62,550 bases of DNA from UBA2821 sp902763335 (GCA_052066835.1 JBQHRJ010000018.1), one strand, 5' to 3'; shown: positions 1 through 7,761, counted from the first letter of the stretch. Notes: generated by a model not told the origin, from the sequence alone. Program-made: numbers and translations.

Positions 1-104
1 GATTCCACCTCACGATGGACACCCTTGCTGTTCGACTATACATTTCCCACTACCTGGGCATGTTCAGGACTTTCACCCGTTAGAGCGCGCCCATGGCGCG
101 CAAA
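1..104 (-). mobile_element. Group II intron, 5' end only (runs off the left edge)
   Basis: Read on the minus strand, a GC-rich hairpin (GCGCGCC-ATG-GGCGCGC, 85-101) is followed by the typical domain I stretch CTAACGGGTGAAAGTCC and by GTCCATCGTGAGGTGGAATC. I recognise these as the start of clostridial group II introns. The intron begins near 101-104 and continues out of the window, so its reverse transcriptase/maturase gene is not seen. It lies directly downstream, on the minus strand, of a 10-bp hairpin at 112-138. That is the target context preferred by bacterial class C introns. The exact first intron base is uncertain because the usual GTGYG start is not clean here. Confidence 0.75.
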
Positions 105-111
105 CTTAAAA

Positions 112-138
112 TAGGCAGCTATTTATTCTAGCTGCCTA
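112..138 (-). terminator. Terminator-like hairpin, probable intron target
   Basis: TAGGCAGCTA and TAGCTGCCTA form a perfect 10-bp stem with a 7-base loop. On the minus strand it is followed by ATTTTAAGTTT and then the group II intron. It was probably a rho-independent terminator whose T tract was interrupted by the intron. The bases from 139 to 356 hold no convincing gene; they contain short GC-rich stretches and then AT-rich spacer up to the hydrolase stop codon. Confidence 0.65.
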
Positions 139-356
139 CCCGCCAATGGAATATTTGGATTCGGGCATTACCCATGCCTTCCTACGGTCTATAATTATAT
201 TATCACATGAAGATCAAATCACCAACTGCTTTTTCAAAAAAATCCGAGATTTTTTCCACCTTGTAACTTGATGCGTATTGATTCCCAATGCCATGTTCAC
301 AACACCATGATTCTTCATCACTTGCTTTAAAAAGACAATATAACACCTTTATAAGA

Positions 357-1670
357 TTAACCCTTTATCCACTTAATAATATCTTCTATAACCTTATCAT
401 CAACATGAGTCTCACCATCTTTCATAAACAGATGGTCAAGTCCTTCATATAGTATATACTCGCCATTTTCAGAAAATATTTGTTTTAACTCTGAAAAATC
501 CGTTCCAACAGATATCTGTTTGTCTTCGTCTCCTTGTAAAACCAGCACCGGAATTGTTACATTCTGAGATAATGCCTTATAATCAATGCTGTCTAAACTA
601 ATCCAATACTTTGCCGAAGCTCCCAATAATGTTTCCCTTGAAGATTCATCAATATTTTTTATCTTTTCAACGATGTCAATCACTTCCTGCAATTGCTTTT
701 CTTTTTCTTTCTCTTCTATGTCTAATTCTGACAAATATTCTTTATTTTGATCAAGGATAATATCCTCTAATTTCCTAGGAGAGCCTGCCATAGAAATGAA
801 TCCACATATTGATTTCTTTTCATTAATTATTTTTGGACCCAGCATTGCCCCCAAGCTGTGTCCAAGCAGATATATTCTATCTGTATCTATCTTTTTATCA
901 TTTTCCACATAATCAATAGCATCATATATGTCATTTAACACTTCGTCATATATTGTTGCATCATCACTGTATAATTCGGGATATTGATAGAATCTTTTAT
1001 TTATTCTAATAGATGCTATACCATTTTCAGCCAAACCTATTGCTATGTCCTCAAAAGGTTTCACATCACCTGATTTTTCATTATAATCAGATTGCCCCGA
1101 ACCCTGTACCATAACAACAACCGGACATTTTTCACCTGATACGGGTAACGTGAGTATACCATCTACATTATATTCTCCAATTGTAATATGATTTTCACGA
1201 TATTTTTCTTCTTTATTTTCACTATCGTCAGCATCTTCATTCTTACCATTAATGCTATTTGCGTCACAGTAATTTAAATAAATACCAGTAATTTTTTTAT
1301 TCTCATCAAATGATAAAGACACCTTTAATCCATTATCCTTAAATTTCAAACTTACATCGAGGGTATTTTCTGATTTTTCTGTAATTTCATATTCTGAACT
1401 ATACTCATCAATATTACTTGTATAATTATTCCAGACCTGTTTTAATGTTTGCTTATTAACTTGAGCTGATAATTCACTTGAAAAATCATTTACAATATTA
1501 TCAAACTTTCCCTCCACCATTTCTTCGCAATACATTAAACTTAATTCCGATAAGGAATATCCTTCAACGTTTGTTTCTTTATCCGTATTTATATTGTTTG
1601 AAATGTTTGAATTACATCCGTTCAAAAACAAACATAACACCAATGCCACATTAATAATTCTTTTTTTCAT
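357..1670 (-). CDS. Alpha/beta hydrolase lipoprotein
   Basis: A 437-aa secreted serine hydrolase. The N-terminus has a lipoprotein signal: KKR, a hydrophobic stretch, then LFLNGC with the lipobox cysteine at about residue 19. Residues 35-130 resemble the DUF3887 domain that often precedes such hydrolases. The alpha/beta hydrolase part starts near residue 160, with an oxyanion region QGSGQSD, the nucleophile elbow GHSLG (Ser about 272), an acid region QGDED (about 381) and the catalytic histidine in GLDHL (about 413). The substrate is unknown; esters or acylated compounds outside the membrane are likely. It lies between the intron and the integrase end and may be chromosomal rather than ICE cargo. 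Confidence 0.8.
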   Translation of the reverse strand: MKKRIINVALVLCLFLNGCNSNISNNINTDKETNVEGYSLSELSLMYCEEMVEGKFDNIVNDFSSELSAQVNKQTLKQVWNNYTSNIDEYSSEYEITEKSENTLDVSLKFKDNGLKVSLSFDENKKITGIYLNYCDANSINGKNEDADDSENKEEKYRENHITIGEYNVDGILTLPVSGEKCPVVVMVQGSGQSDYNEKSGDVKPFEDIAIGLAENGIASIRINKRFYQYPELYSDDATIYDEVLNDIYDAIDYVENDKKIDTDRIYLLGHSLGAMLGPKIINEKKSICGFISMAGSPRKLEDIILDQNKEYLSELDIEEKEKEKQLQEVIDIVEKIKNIDESSRETLLGASAKYWISLDSIDYKALSQNVTIPVLVLQGDEDKQISVGTDFSELKQIFSENGEYILYEGLDHLFMKDGETHVDDKVIEDIIKWIKG

Positions 1671-1703
1671 ATTTTACACTTTTCTCCCTTTTATCCAGAT
1701 AAC

Positions 1704-1756
1704 AATAAAGAGAGATTCTCATTTATGCAAGCATAATTCGAATCTCTCTCTTTATT
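1704..1756. terminator. Bidirectional terminator-like inverted repeat
   Basis: AATAAAGAGAGATTC (1704-1718) pairs with GAATCTCTCTCTTTATT (1740-1756), with one 2-base bulge. Both strands end AT-rich. It lies just upstream of the hydrolase start and downstream of the integrase gene. It could end leftward transcription from the ICE before it reaches the hydrolase. Confidence 0.55.
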
Positions 1757-2008
1757 TATTACGCCACTTTGTTCAAAGCCTCGTGATATTTACTGCATCT
1801 GTTTTGCAACTTTTCACCCAGAATCCCTTTATTTATGCGGGTTCCCAGCCTTCGTCCTCGATAACTCTGCGTTTCAATTTGGGAAAAACCAGTTTTATTT
1901 TGTTTTTTTCTTTCCCAACTTTTTTTCTCGATTTTATGCGTTGGGAACGGCAGATTTTGCTTTTATATGATAAGCTACGGTAATTTATACCTAAAATAAT
2001 TCGCTCGT
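1757..2008. other. Gene-free stretch at the integrase end, probable ICE end
   Basis: No convincing gene is seen in this 252-base stretch. It carries repeated TTGGGAA/TTCCCAA words: TTCCCAGC at 1842-1849, TTTGGGAA at 1878-1885, TTCCCAAC at 1912-1919 and GTTGGGAA at 1940-1947. Short repeats like these next to an integrase gene fit Int arm-binding sites and an attachment site. The core att sequence cannot be fixed, because the other ICE end is not recognisable in the window. Confidence 0.4.
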
Positions 2009-3226
2009 CTATTCTTCGTCTTCAAAACCAATATCAAATTTTAATACTTCTTCATCCATTTTATCCTTCATAACATCAGTATATATATCAATAGTGGTGG
2101 AATAAGTAGCATGCCCCATCAACTTCTGAACCACTTTAGGATTCATATTTGATTCAAAGCAGCGTGTACAAAAAGTTCTCCTAATCGCATGCGGATGAAC
2201 ATGCTCCATTAACTTAGGAACCCTATTCTCCTTAACTGCATTAAAATTCTCCATTTCGTTGTAAGCCTTTACAACCTTATTAATTTCTTTCTCAGCTGTG
2301 TATCTGGTCATTGGACTTCCCATGCTAGTAGTAAATACAAGATTCGTCATATCATCATATTCACTCCTATACCTGGAACCAAGATTAGCTCTAAGTTTGT
2401 CCTGTGCTGCCTTTTGTCTGTTAAACATTTCTTCAACATTTCCTAAGAATGGTATTTCTCTCACAGAGTTAATCGTTTTGGTTGATGATAACTTCATTGT
2501 CTTTACACCATTAAGGTAATGACAGCTTAAACTTCTTCTGACATAAATCTTTTTATTGATAAAATCTACATCTGACCATTTTAGACCACCAACTTCTCCT
2601 ATTCTTAACCCTGTCTGAAACATAATCATAAACATTGGATAATAGAATTCCCTATCGAATTTTGCAGTTTCAAGAAAATTGTTCTGCTCTTCTACTGTCA
2701 GGAATCTCCTGTTTGGTTTTTTACGTTCCCATGGAACAATAATATCAAAACAAGGATTTGTATCTATCATCTTATTATTCTTAGCACTTTCAAGACAATC
2801 CCTTACTCTTGCAAAGGCTTCTTTTGTAGCTGAATTAACCTTTCCCTCCTTTTTCATTTCAGCTATAGCATTCTGAATATCATAATTTGTTATGCTGTTA
2901 ATTGACATCTGACCAAGCTTCTGTCCAAAGGTCCTGTAATATCGGTTCTTCATTGGTGCTACACTTGTTTCCTTAATATAAGGAACACGGTATGTAGTAA
3001 ACCACTTCTCAAACCACTCATTCAATGACATATATCCATTCTGATTTGATTTTACATTCTCATCGGAACAGCCTAGTTTCTTCTTCGCCAACTCGAATTC
3101 TTTGATTAGCTCATCCAAATCATTATTACAGAGATTAATTTCAACTCCATTAATTCTCTTTCTCGCTTCGTATGAACCATTACTCTTTTGCCTTATATTA
3201 GGCGGTAACTTTTTCTTTCTACCCAT
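2009..3226 (-). CDS. int: Tyrosine recombinase, ICE integrase
   Basis: A Tn916 Int-like integrase of about 405 aa that would integrate and excise the element. It has an N-terminal arm-binding region (GRKKKLPP... SNGSYEARKRING), a SAM-like core-binding domain (about residues 65-165) and a catalytic domain. The catalytic residues are visible: Arg in TGLRIGE (about 211), HPHAIRR (His/Arg, about 347-353), GH in LMGHAT and the nucleophile Tyr in IYTDV (about 385). The ATG at 3226 is chosen because GAGGTG lies 6 bases before it; a GTG three codons upstream overlaps that ribosome site. An excisionase-like gene lies just upstream, the usual order at an ICE end. Confidence 0.93.
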   Translation of the reverse strand: MGRKKKLPPNIRQKSNGSYEARKRINGVEINLCNNDLDELIKEFELAKKKLGCSDENVKSNQNGYMSLNEWFEKWFTTYRVPYIKETSVAPMKNRYYRTFGQKLGQMSINSITNYDIQNAIAEMKKEGKVNSATKEAFARVRDCLESAKNNKMIDTNPCFDIIVPWERKKPNRRFLTVEEQNNFLETAKFDREFYYPMFMIMFQTGLRIGEVGGLKWSDVDFINKKIYVRRSLSCHYLNGVKTMKLSSTKTINSVREIPFLGNVEEMFNRQKAAQDKLRANLGSRYRSEYDDMTNLVFTTSMGSPMTRYTAEKEINKVVKAYNEMENFNAVKENRVPKLMEHVHPHAIRRTFCTRCFESNMNPKVVQKLMGHATYSTTIDIYTDVMKDKMDEEVLKFDIGFEDEE

Positions 3227-3342
3227 TGTTTTCACCTCTATAAAATCAAAAGAACACGAGTCGATATTTACTTGTTACCCTTATTATAGCAAACTTCGCT
3301 TTATCGAACAAGTGTTCTTTTCAAACTTTTTTTATTTTTTTC

Positions 3343-3525
3343 TTATTGCTTTGATTGTTTATCAACCCACTGCTCCAGTAGGTTTTTATTTGCATATATC
3401 CTATTTCCAATACGGATAACAAAGTCATGTTCATGCTCTCTTAAAAATTCCCTGCACTTTGTCTTACCAATCCCAAGGTATGCAGCCGTCTCTTCTACAT
3501 TTAATAATATTTTTTCATCTGCCAT
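3343..3525 (-). CDS. xis: Excisionase-like MerR-type helix-turn-helix protein
   Basis: A 60-aa basic DNA-binding protein with the excisionase-type winged helix: LLNVEETAAYLGIGKTKCREFL followed by a wing (RIGNRIYANK) and LEQWVDKQ. Its place directly upstream of int supports a directionality-factor role. The second ATG of ATGATG is preferred because AAGGAGG lies about 6 bases before it. The gene start overlaps the end of the mazF-like gene by about 11 bases, so the two are probably translated together. Confidence 0.8.
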   Translation of the reverse strand: MADEKILLNVEETAAYLGIGKTKCREFLREHEHDFVIRIGNRIYANKNLLEQWVDKQSKQ

Positions 3526-3934
3526 CATTTTCCTCCTTAACTTTTGTACCAACAACACTTAACAAGCCTAATTGCTTAGCAAGCACATAGTTTATCTGAT
3601 TCATTATCTCAGCATTTCTAGGAATGTAACCCATTGTTGCACATACTTTATTCTTAGATACCGTAGTAATGTCTTCCGGTAAAAAATCAGATTCCTTTAA
3701 TAATGAGTAGCCTTTAATATCATCAGGCTTAACAATAACATGCACCGGATTGTTCTTTAACTTTGTAGTCAATGCACACACTGTTATCTGTGGTGCATAT
3801 TTATGATTACTTGCATCATTACTCACGACAACACATGGCCTCAATCCACCCTGTACTCCTTCCGGCTTATGCCCCAAATCGACATAAAGTATTTGTCCTC
3901 TTTTATATGTTTTATACTCTTTTTTATTTGCCAT
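3515..3934 (-). CDS. MazF/PemK-family endoribonuclease toxin
   Basis: A 139-aa protein with the MazF/PemK fold signature: RGQILYVDLG at the start, GLRPCVVVSND, then ITVCALTTK and a late region (SFLPEDITTVSK-like) of the same family. Members cut mRNA at short sequences, usually held in check by a MazE antitoxin. No MazE-like gene is adjacent: upstream is a resolvase-like protein (4-base gap) and downstream is the excisionase. It may therefore be controlled by another partner in this operon or act as a regulatory nuclease in excision. Confidence 0.82.
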   Translation of the reverse strand: MANKKEYKTYKRGQILYVDLGHKPEGVQGGLRPCVVVSNDASNHKYAPQITVCALTTKLKNNPVHVIVKPDDIKGYSLLKESDFLPEDITTVSKNKVCATMGYIPRNAEIMNQINYVLAKQLGLLSVVGTKVKEENDGR

Positions 3935-3937
3935 AAA

Positions 3938-4327
3938 CTATTCACCTTCTATACTGATTCCTAAATCTAAATTTCCATTTTCTACGGAAATGAATGTTCC
4001 TCCTGCAGCCTTGATAATACCAACTTTTGCATATGCATCAACAAGATTATCTCCTGGGATAATTTTATTAATGTTTGAAATGATAATTCCCTGAACTTTT
4101 TTTGCTCGTATAAGACCAGCAATTTCATTTATCTGTCTATTAACATCCATCTGTCCAAATCCATGTCTGTATTCGACACCTACTATATCAATGTTATGTG
4201 CATTGGCATATTCTCTGATATATCTCTCCTGCTTTGCTTCAAGTCTGTCAATCTTATTTAAGTCACCTTCAACAGATATGTATGCAATACATTCAATCTT
4301 CGGCTCTCTTCTTTTCTTTTTACTCAT
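3938..4327 (-). CDS. Short resolvase-like protein (serine recombinase fold remnant)
   Basis: A 129-aa protein resembling the N-terminal domain of serine recombinases: IECIAYISVEGD at the start, RLEAKQERYIREYANAHNIDIVGV, then IAGLIRAKKVQGIIISNINKI. The catalytic Ser of the usual Y-x-R-x-S motif is not visible and the DNA-binding region is missing. It is therefore probably not an active recombinase. A second protein of the same type is at 4804-5172. The role is unknown; it may be a regulator or accessory factor of the int/xis module. Confidence 0.6.
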   Translation of the reverse strand: MSKKKRREPKIECIAYISVEGDLNKIDRLEAKQERYIREYANAHNIDIVGVEYRHGFGQMDVNRQINEIAGLIRAKKVQGIIISNINKIIPGDNLVDAYAKVGIIKAAGGTFISVENGNLDLGISIEGE

Positions 4328-4339
4328 CTCTATCCTCTC

Positions 4340-4672
4340 CTACACTGCCTGCTTTGCCTGTTCTATCATAAAAATAAAAGATTTTTTCAAATAAGTTGCC
4401 TGAACTCCCGGTAATTCCTCGATTTTCTTATCAATGGAATTCTCACGTGGTAAACCCGTTTCTTCTATATTAAGTATTGTATTTGCATCGCACTGAAATG
4501 CTGCCATAAGCAGGTATAAACTATTAATGCTTAAGTTTCTTCCACCCTGTTCAATTTGATTTATACTTGAACTACTTAATCCAGTTCTGTCACTAAGTTC
4601 AGCTACTGTAATCATCTTATTTTTTCTTAATTGTCTTATATGTGGTCCTATTTCATATCCATCATACTTCAT
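4340..4672 (-). CDS. XRE-family transcriptional regulator
   Basis: A 110-aa protein with a clear Cro/CI helix-turn-helix: IGPHIRQLRKNKMITVAELSDRTGLSSSSINQIEQGGRN, about residues 8-60. The C-terminal half is of unknown fold. The ATG at 4672 has GGAGG 7 bases upstream; an in-frame ATG further upstream has no good site. The start overlaps the end of the preceding small gene. It probably controls the integrase-end operon. Confidence 0.82.
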   Translation of the reverse strand: MKYDGYEIGPHIRQLRKNKMITVAELSDRTGLSSSSINQIEQGGRNLSINSLYLLMAAFQCDANTILNIEETGLPRENSIDKKIEELPGVQATYLKKSFIFMIEQAKQAV

Positions 4673-4814
4673 TGCCTGACCTCCGTTCATTTATCCATTC
4701 CACCGCTTCATCTTCCGTCGGACATTCAACAAGTCTGTTTCCAGACCTGTCGAACACCACAACTCCAAAGGAAAAAACGATATAAAATGGATTTGCATTT
4801 TCATCAGCACTCAT
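4662..4814 (-). CDS. Small protein of unknown function
   Basis: A 50-aa acidic protein (starts MSADENANP, contains FGVVVFDRSGNRLVECPTED). Its ATG overlaps the stop of the upstream resolvase-like gene (ATGAGTGCTGA), and its own end overlaps the XRE regulator start. It therefore sits tightly inside the operon and depends on translational coupling. I recognise no domain. Confidence 0.5.
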   Translation of the reverse strand: MSADENANPFYIVFSFGVVVFDRSGNRLVECPTEDEAVEWINERRSGNEV

Positions 4815-5172
4815 GATTGTAATTATTGAATCTGGCTGACATACTTCTAAGTTCAAAGATAATAATATCCATACCGTTTATGCGGTCCATCATCTTCCTC
4901 AGGTCATTTGCGTCATCTGTGATGTCGTGAATATCTTCCACAACAAGAACCTTTGCATCAACCTTATTCAGGAACCCAAGCAAATCAGTCATCTCTTCTC
5001 TGTCTACCGACTTTGAATAATTGTCATCTACTAGTACGTTCTTGATAATTATTCCTGCTTTACGAGCTGCAAGCATATCCAGTGTTACATCCGGCATCAA
5101 ATTCTCTTCACTCTTAAATGACCTCATAAATAGAAGTCCTTCATACATTTCTTTTCCATCATACATTGTCAT
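4804..5172 (-). CDS. Second short resolvase-like protein
   Basis: A 122-aa protein: LLFMRSFKSEENLMPDVTLD, then IIIKNVLVDDNYSKSVDREEMTDLLGFLNKVDAKVLVVEDIHDIT, then LRKMMDRINGMDIIIFELRS. The layout follows the beta-alpha pattern of the serine recombinase catalytic domain, but the nucleophilic serine motif and DNA-binding domain are absent. It is the first gene of the leftward operon ending at int. GGAAGG lies before the ATG. It shares its fold with the protein at 3938-4327, so the pair may be diverged duplicates. Confidence 0.55.
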   Translation of the reverse strand: MTMYDGKEMYEGLLFMRSFKSEENLMPDVTLDMLAARKAGIIIKNVLVDDNYSKSVDREEMTDLLGFLNKVDAKVLVVEDIHDITDDANDLRKMMDRINGMDIIIFELRSMSARFNNYNHEC

Positions 5173-5431
5173 TTGGCTTTACCTTCCTTTTTCAATTAAT
5201 ATTAGGAAAGCTTTGTGCACGCCGCTTTTCTCATTAGGTTTTGCTGTATTGCTTAACCATGACTATATGATAAAAGATTTTGATAAATGTCAGAAGTGAA
5301 GCGTATTCATAGTTCGTGGGGATAAGTAGGAATTGTATTCACAATTTATCAGAGATAATAAATATATATTTTATTACCATCAGATTCCTTTATATGATAT
5401 AATAAGTATGTTCTGGTTGATGAGGTTATAT
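5173..5431. promoter_or_regulatory. Divergent intergenic region
   Basis: This region separates the leftward integrase operon from the rightward PIN-like gene. A good -10 box TATAAT at 5398-5403 precedes the PIN-like gene, but no convincing -35 box is seen at 17 bases. No gene is visible in it. Confidence 0.4.
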
Positions 5432-6253
5432 ATGTCCAAATATTACTATGTAGACAGTGAAAATGTAGGTGATGAGTGGGTAACCCTTTTATCAGAAGCA
5501 GATGAAGATTCACACTTTCTTGTTTTTTACACAGAAAAGTCACCACGTATGTCTTACTTAAATGTAATAAAACTTTTATCAAACAACAAAAATCTTGAGT
5601 TTATTCTTTGTTATGAAGGCAATAATGCTCTTGATTTTCAACTAGTAACATACCTTGGCTATCAGCTTTGTAAGGAACCTGAACACGAAATATATATTGT
5701 TTCAAAAGATACAGGATTTGATTCAGTTATTCGTTTCTGGGAAGACAGGGGAATATCTATCCACAGGATTTTCTCTGCCAATTGCAATAATGATACAACA
5801 ACTATTCCTGTATCATCAGATATAGAAATGCCTTCTCTATCTGATGCACCATCAACAAACGAAAAAGTGTGTAATGAACCAAAATCTGTAATTGATGATA
5901 TTATTGCTGCTTGTCCTAAAAGCAATACTTCATATTTACATCTATTTCTGGTTCACTTTTTCGGAAATACAAATGGTTTAAAAATATATCGGGAAGTGAC
6001 CAATACCAACTATGTTGCAGTTACTCGCAACTGGGACAATAAAATGTGTTTTTCTGTACTTTGCCAATACATTGGAAAATACACTGATGTTGCTGGTGCT
6101 CCAGTAACTGATGAACTAATCAACTTCCTATATAAACATAAGAACAATCCAAAAAATGTTCTTAAACTTCTTCAGGAGCACTATGGAGCACAGCTTGGTC
6201 CTAAATACAAGAAAATGTTTAAACCATTTGTAAAATCTTTGGCAAAAATATAA
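5432..6253 (+). CDS. PIN/NYN-like domain protein
   Basis: A 273-aa protein. The N-terminal 120 residues resemble PIN-like nucleases: YYVDSENVGDEW (first acidic site), YEGNNALDFQLVTYLGYQL (central acidic site) and YIVSKDTGFDSVIRFW (third acidic site). Residues 165-273 form a separate, mostly helical region. The ATG at 5432 is chosen because GATGAGG precedes it and the PIN motif begins right after; the longer open frame has no ribosome site. It is one of few rightward genes here. It is probably an RNase or a nucleic-acid-binding protein with a role in defence or element control. Confidence 0.6.
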   Translation: MSKYYYVDSENVGDEWVTLLSEADEDSHFLVFYTEKSPRMSYLNVIKLLSNNKNLEFILCYEGNNALDFQLVTYLGYQLCKEPEHEIYIVSKDTGFDSVIRFWEDRGISIHRIFSANCNNDTTTIPVSSDIEMPSLSDAPSTNEKVCNEPKSVIDDIIAACPKSNTSYLHLFLVHFFGNTNGLKIYREVTNTNYVAVTRNWDNKMCFSVLCQYIGKYTDVAGAPVTDELINFLYKHKNNPKNVLKLLQEHYGAQLGPKYKKMFKPFVKSLAKI

Positions 6254-6325
6254 TAAATAAGAAAGCAGCCAGAACGAGAAAGGAAGGATAGCTGAATACT
6301 ATCCTTCCAATACCTCATCAATATC

Positions 6326-6607
6326 TTACTTATTGTTATAAGCCACAATCATCGCCTCAAATGCACTTCTAAGTTCCTCCGGTACAACCATTACACTTCT
6401 TCCATAAGCCAAATAATCAACCGTTGTATTTAGTATCTCAGCTATTATCCCTATATTATCAAGTGTTGTTCCCGAAACTCCCTGCTCCATTTTTGAAATC
6501 ATATTCGTAGAAAGATTCATCTTTTCTGCTAGCTTTTCCTGTGTTAATCCTGCTTTTTTCCTCATTTCTTTGATTCTCATTCCACTTTCTTTAATATCGT
6601 AGTACAT
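6326..6607 (-). CDS. XRE-family transcriptional regulator
   Basis: A 93-aa Cro/CI-type regulator with the HTH at about residues 10-65 (IKEMRKKAGLTQEKLAEKMNLSTNMISKMEQG) and a short C-terminal tail. The start at 6607 is chosen because GAGAGG lies about 7 bases upstream. The longer open frame enters a structured non-coding stretch. It converges with the PIN-like gene. Confidence 0.8.
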   Translation of the reverse strand: MYYDIKESGMRIKEMRKKAGLTQEKLAEKMNLSTNMISKMEQGVSGTTLDNIGIIAEILNTTVDYLAYGRSVMVVPEELRSAFEAMIVAYNNK

Positions 6608-6884
6608 ATAAAATCCTCTCTTTCCGAGGACTGACCACCAGAAAAGAAAGGACTTCTGTGTGCTTATTTGATTTCGAGAAACATATGTAGTTTCGTTTCT
6701 ATCACGCAAAAAAGGACGCACTGAGAAAGTGCCAGACTCTTATCTGGTAATCTTTCTCATGCGTCCTTAGGCTGCCACTCTCGCTCACTATCAGGGTAAG
6801 CTTGTTACGAATATTGCCCATATCATGAGGCCCTCATTTAATTGTCCTGTTCTGCTGTTCACATAAACCGCAGCTGATAATCAA
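6608..6884 (-). ncRNA. Structured intergenic stretch ending in a strong terminator (candidate small RNA or leader)
   Basis: There is no protein gene in 277 bases. On the minus strand a long stem, AGGACGCA plus CTGAGAAAG (6713-6729) pairing with 6752-6767, is followed by TTTTTT. A smaller stem (CCAGA/TCTGG) sits in its loop. That is a convincing rho-independent terminator for leftward RNA. The roughly 110 bases upstream of it (6770-6884) are GC-richer than the surroundings and show several short self-complementary words, as expected of a structured RNA. I do not recognise the family. Confidence 0.4.
6713..6767 (-). terminator. Rho-independent terminator
   Basis: AGGACGCA...CTTTCTCATGCGTCCT forms a long stem with an internal mismatch. 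On the minus strand it is followed by six T residues. It ends leftward transcripts from the SOS-type cassette (7513-9046) and the small genes at 6885-7511. Confidence 0.75.
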
Positions 6885-7094
6885 CTATACTAATGCCTTA
6901 TTATCTTTTGATATTTCTATCAACTTTGCTTCTGTGTATTTCTTGAATGTCGCTGTTCTCTTACAGGTTCCGCATTTTAATGTAATGTTCGGTAATACCG
7001 GTGCTGCATCCATTCCTGTAAGCTCGTATGACACTCTGAAGCTTTTTCTACACTTTTTACAATGCATATCAATACATATATTTTCTGTTCTCAA
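6885..7094 (-). CDS. Small zinc-ribbon protein
   Basis: A 69-aa protein with two CxxC pairs (CKKC near residue 13, CGTC near residue 42), which should bind one zinc ion. The start is a TTG with AAGGAG about 10 bases upstream. It lies 1 base after the preceding gene. Small treble-clef proteins like this often follow UmuC/DinB cassettes in clostridial mobile elements. The precise function is unknown. Confidence 0.6.
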   Translation of the reverse strand: MRTENICIDMHCKKCRKSFRVSYELTGMDAAPVLPNITLKCGTCKRTATFKKYTEAKLIEISKDNKALV

Positions 7095-7095
7095 A

Positions 7096-7296
7096 TCAAT
7101 CCACTCCTTTGCTCTCGTATTTTTTTACGATTTCAAAGGAAAGGGAAATCACCTTTGTTATCATTTGCCAGAAGTTCCGGCGCATAATCATATTATAAAT
7201 ATTATGCTCTGGCTTGTGTTTTTTGCTGACCTTAGAGGGACTGATTATAGACACCACATCTACAATCAGCTCCCTGCCTTTTCTTCCAGAAGCCAC
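7096..7296 (-). CDS. Small protein of unknown function
   Basis: A 66-aa basic protein with a GTG start preceded by GGGGAG. It overlaps the end of the upstream gene by 31 bases, which suggests co-translation. It has a hydrophobic patch in the C-terminal half (FWQMITKVISLSFEIVKK). I recognise no domain. It belongs to the SOS-type cassette by position. Confidence 0.45.
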   Translation of the reverse strand: MASGRKGRELIVDVVSIISPSKVSKKHKPEHNIYNMIMRRNFWQMITKVISLSFEIVKKYESKGVD

Positions 7297-7511
7297 TTAC
7301 TCTCCCCTTCGTAAAACAAATGACTTTCAAAGCCATTTACAATGCATGTGTACCTTGTTCCTGCTCCGCCTGCCTTAAGACTTGCGGCTCTTCTAATATC
7401 AGAAATGCGTTGTATTTCATAAACACTTCCATCTTTCCAGGTAAATCTCTTAGGTAATAACCTTCCATCTGTCGTAAATTCCACCAGGACATTTACATAC
7501 ACTTTACTCAT
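7266..7511 (-). CDS. Small beta-rich protein in the SOS-type cassette
   Basis: An 81-aa protein (KVYVNVLVEFTTDGRLLPKR, YEIQRISDIRRA, TRYTCIVNGFESHLFYEG). The pattern of beta strands and the order LexA-like protein then this protein are typical of clostridial UmuC/DinB cassettes, where it is annotated only as hypothetical. It sits 1 base after the LexA-like gene. The function is unknown; it may bind the polymerase or single-stranded DNA. Confidence 0.55.
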   Translation of the reverse strand: MSKVYVNVLVEFTTDGRLLPKRFTWKDGSVYEIQRISDIRRAASLKAGGAGTRYTCIVNGFESHLFYEGESKWLLEEKAGS

Positions 7512-7512
7512 T

Positions 7513-7761
7513 CTATCCCACTACCTTTCCGACTATTGATATCGCTCTTGGACACTCCGCCCTTTTTTCAATGAATCCCAGCTTCTGCAGTTTTTTTAAG
7601 TGCCTTGAAACTGTTGACGTGGATTTCAAATTAACACCTGCACATATTTCTCTGGTCGTAGGCGCATATCCCTTCTCTTCAATATAATTAGCTATGAATA
7701 TAAATACCTCTGCTGTCTTTCCATTTACCTCAGCTATATAAGGTTCTTCAATTGTATTCAT
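7513..7761 (-). CDS. LexA-like N-terminal DNA-binding protein without a peptidase domain
   Basis: An 82-aa protein that is essentially a LexA winged helix: TAEVFIFIANYIEEKGYAPTTREICAGVNLKSTSTVSRHLKKLQKLGFIEK. The S24 self-cleavage domain is missing, so it cannot be cleaved like LexA. It may bind SOS-type operators constitutively, or act as a competitor. The start at 7761 has GGAGG about 9 bases upstream; the longer frame overlaps the polymerase gene and is rejected. It lies 37 bases after the polymerase gene. Confidence 0.75.
   Translation of the reverse strand: MNTIEEPYIAEVNGKTAEVFIFIANYIEEKGYAPTTREICAGVNLKSTSTVSRHLKKLQKLGFIEKRAECPRAISIVGKVVG

Noticed and set aside
1594..1983. Rightward open frame of 129 aa
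   Set aside because: It crosses the terminator-like repeat and the gene-free att region, overlaps the lipoprotein signal on the other strand, and has no ribosome site or recognisable domain.
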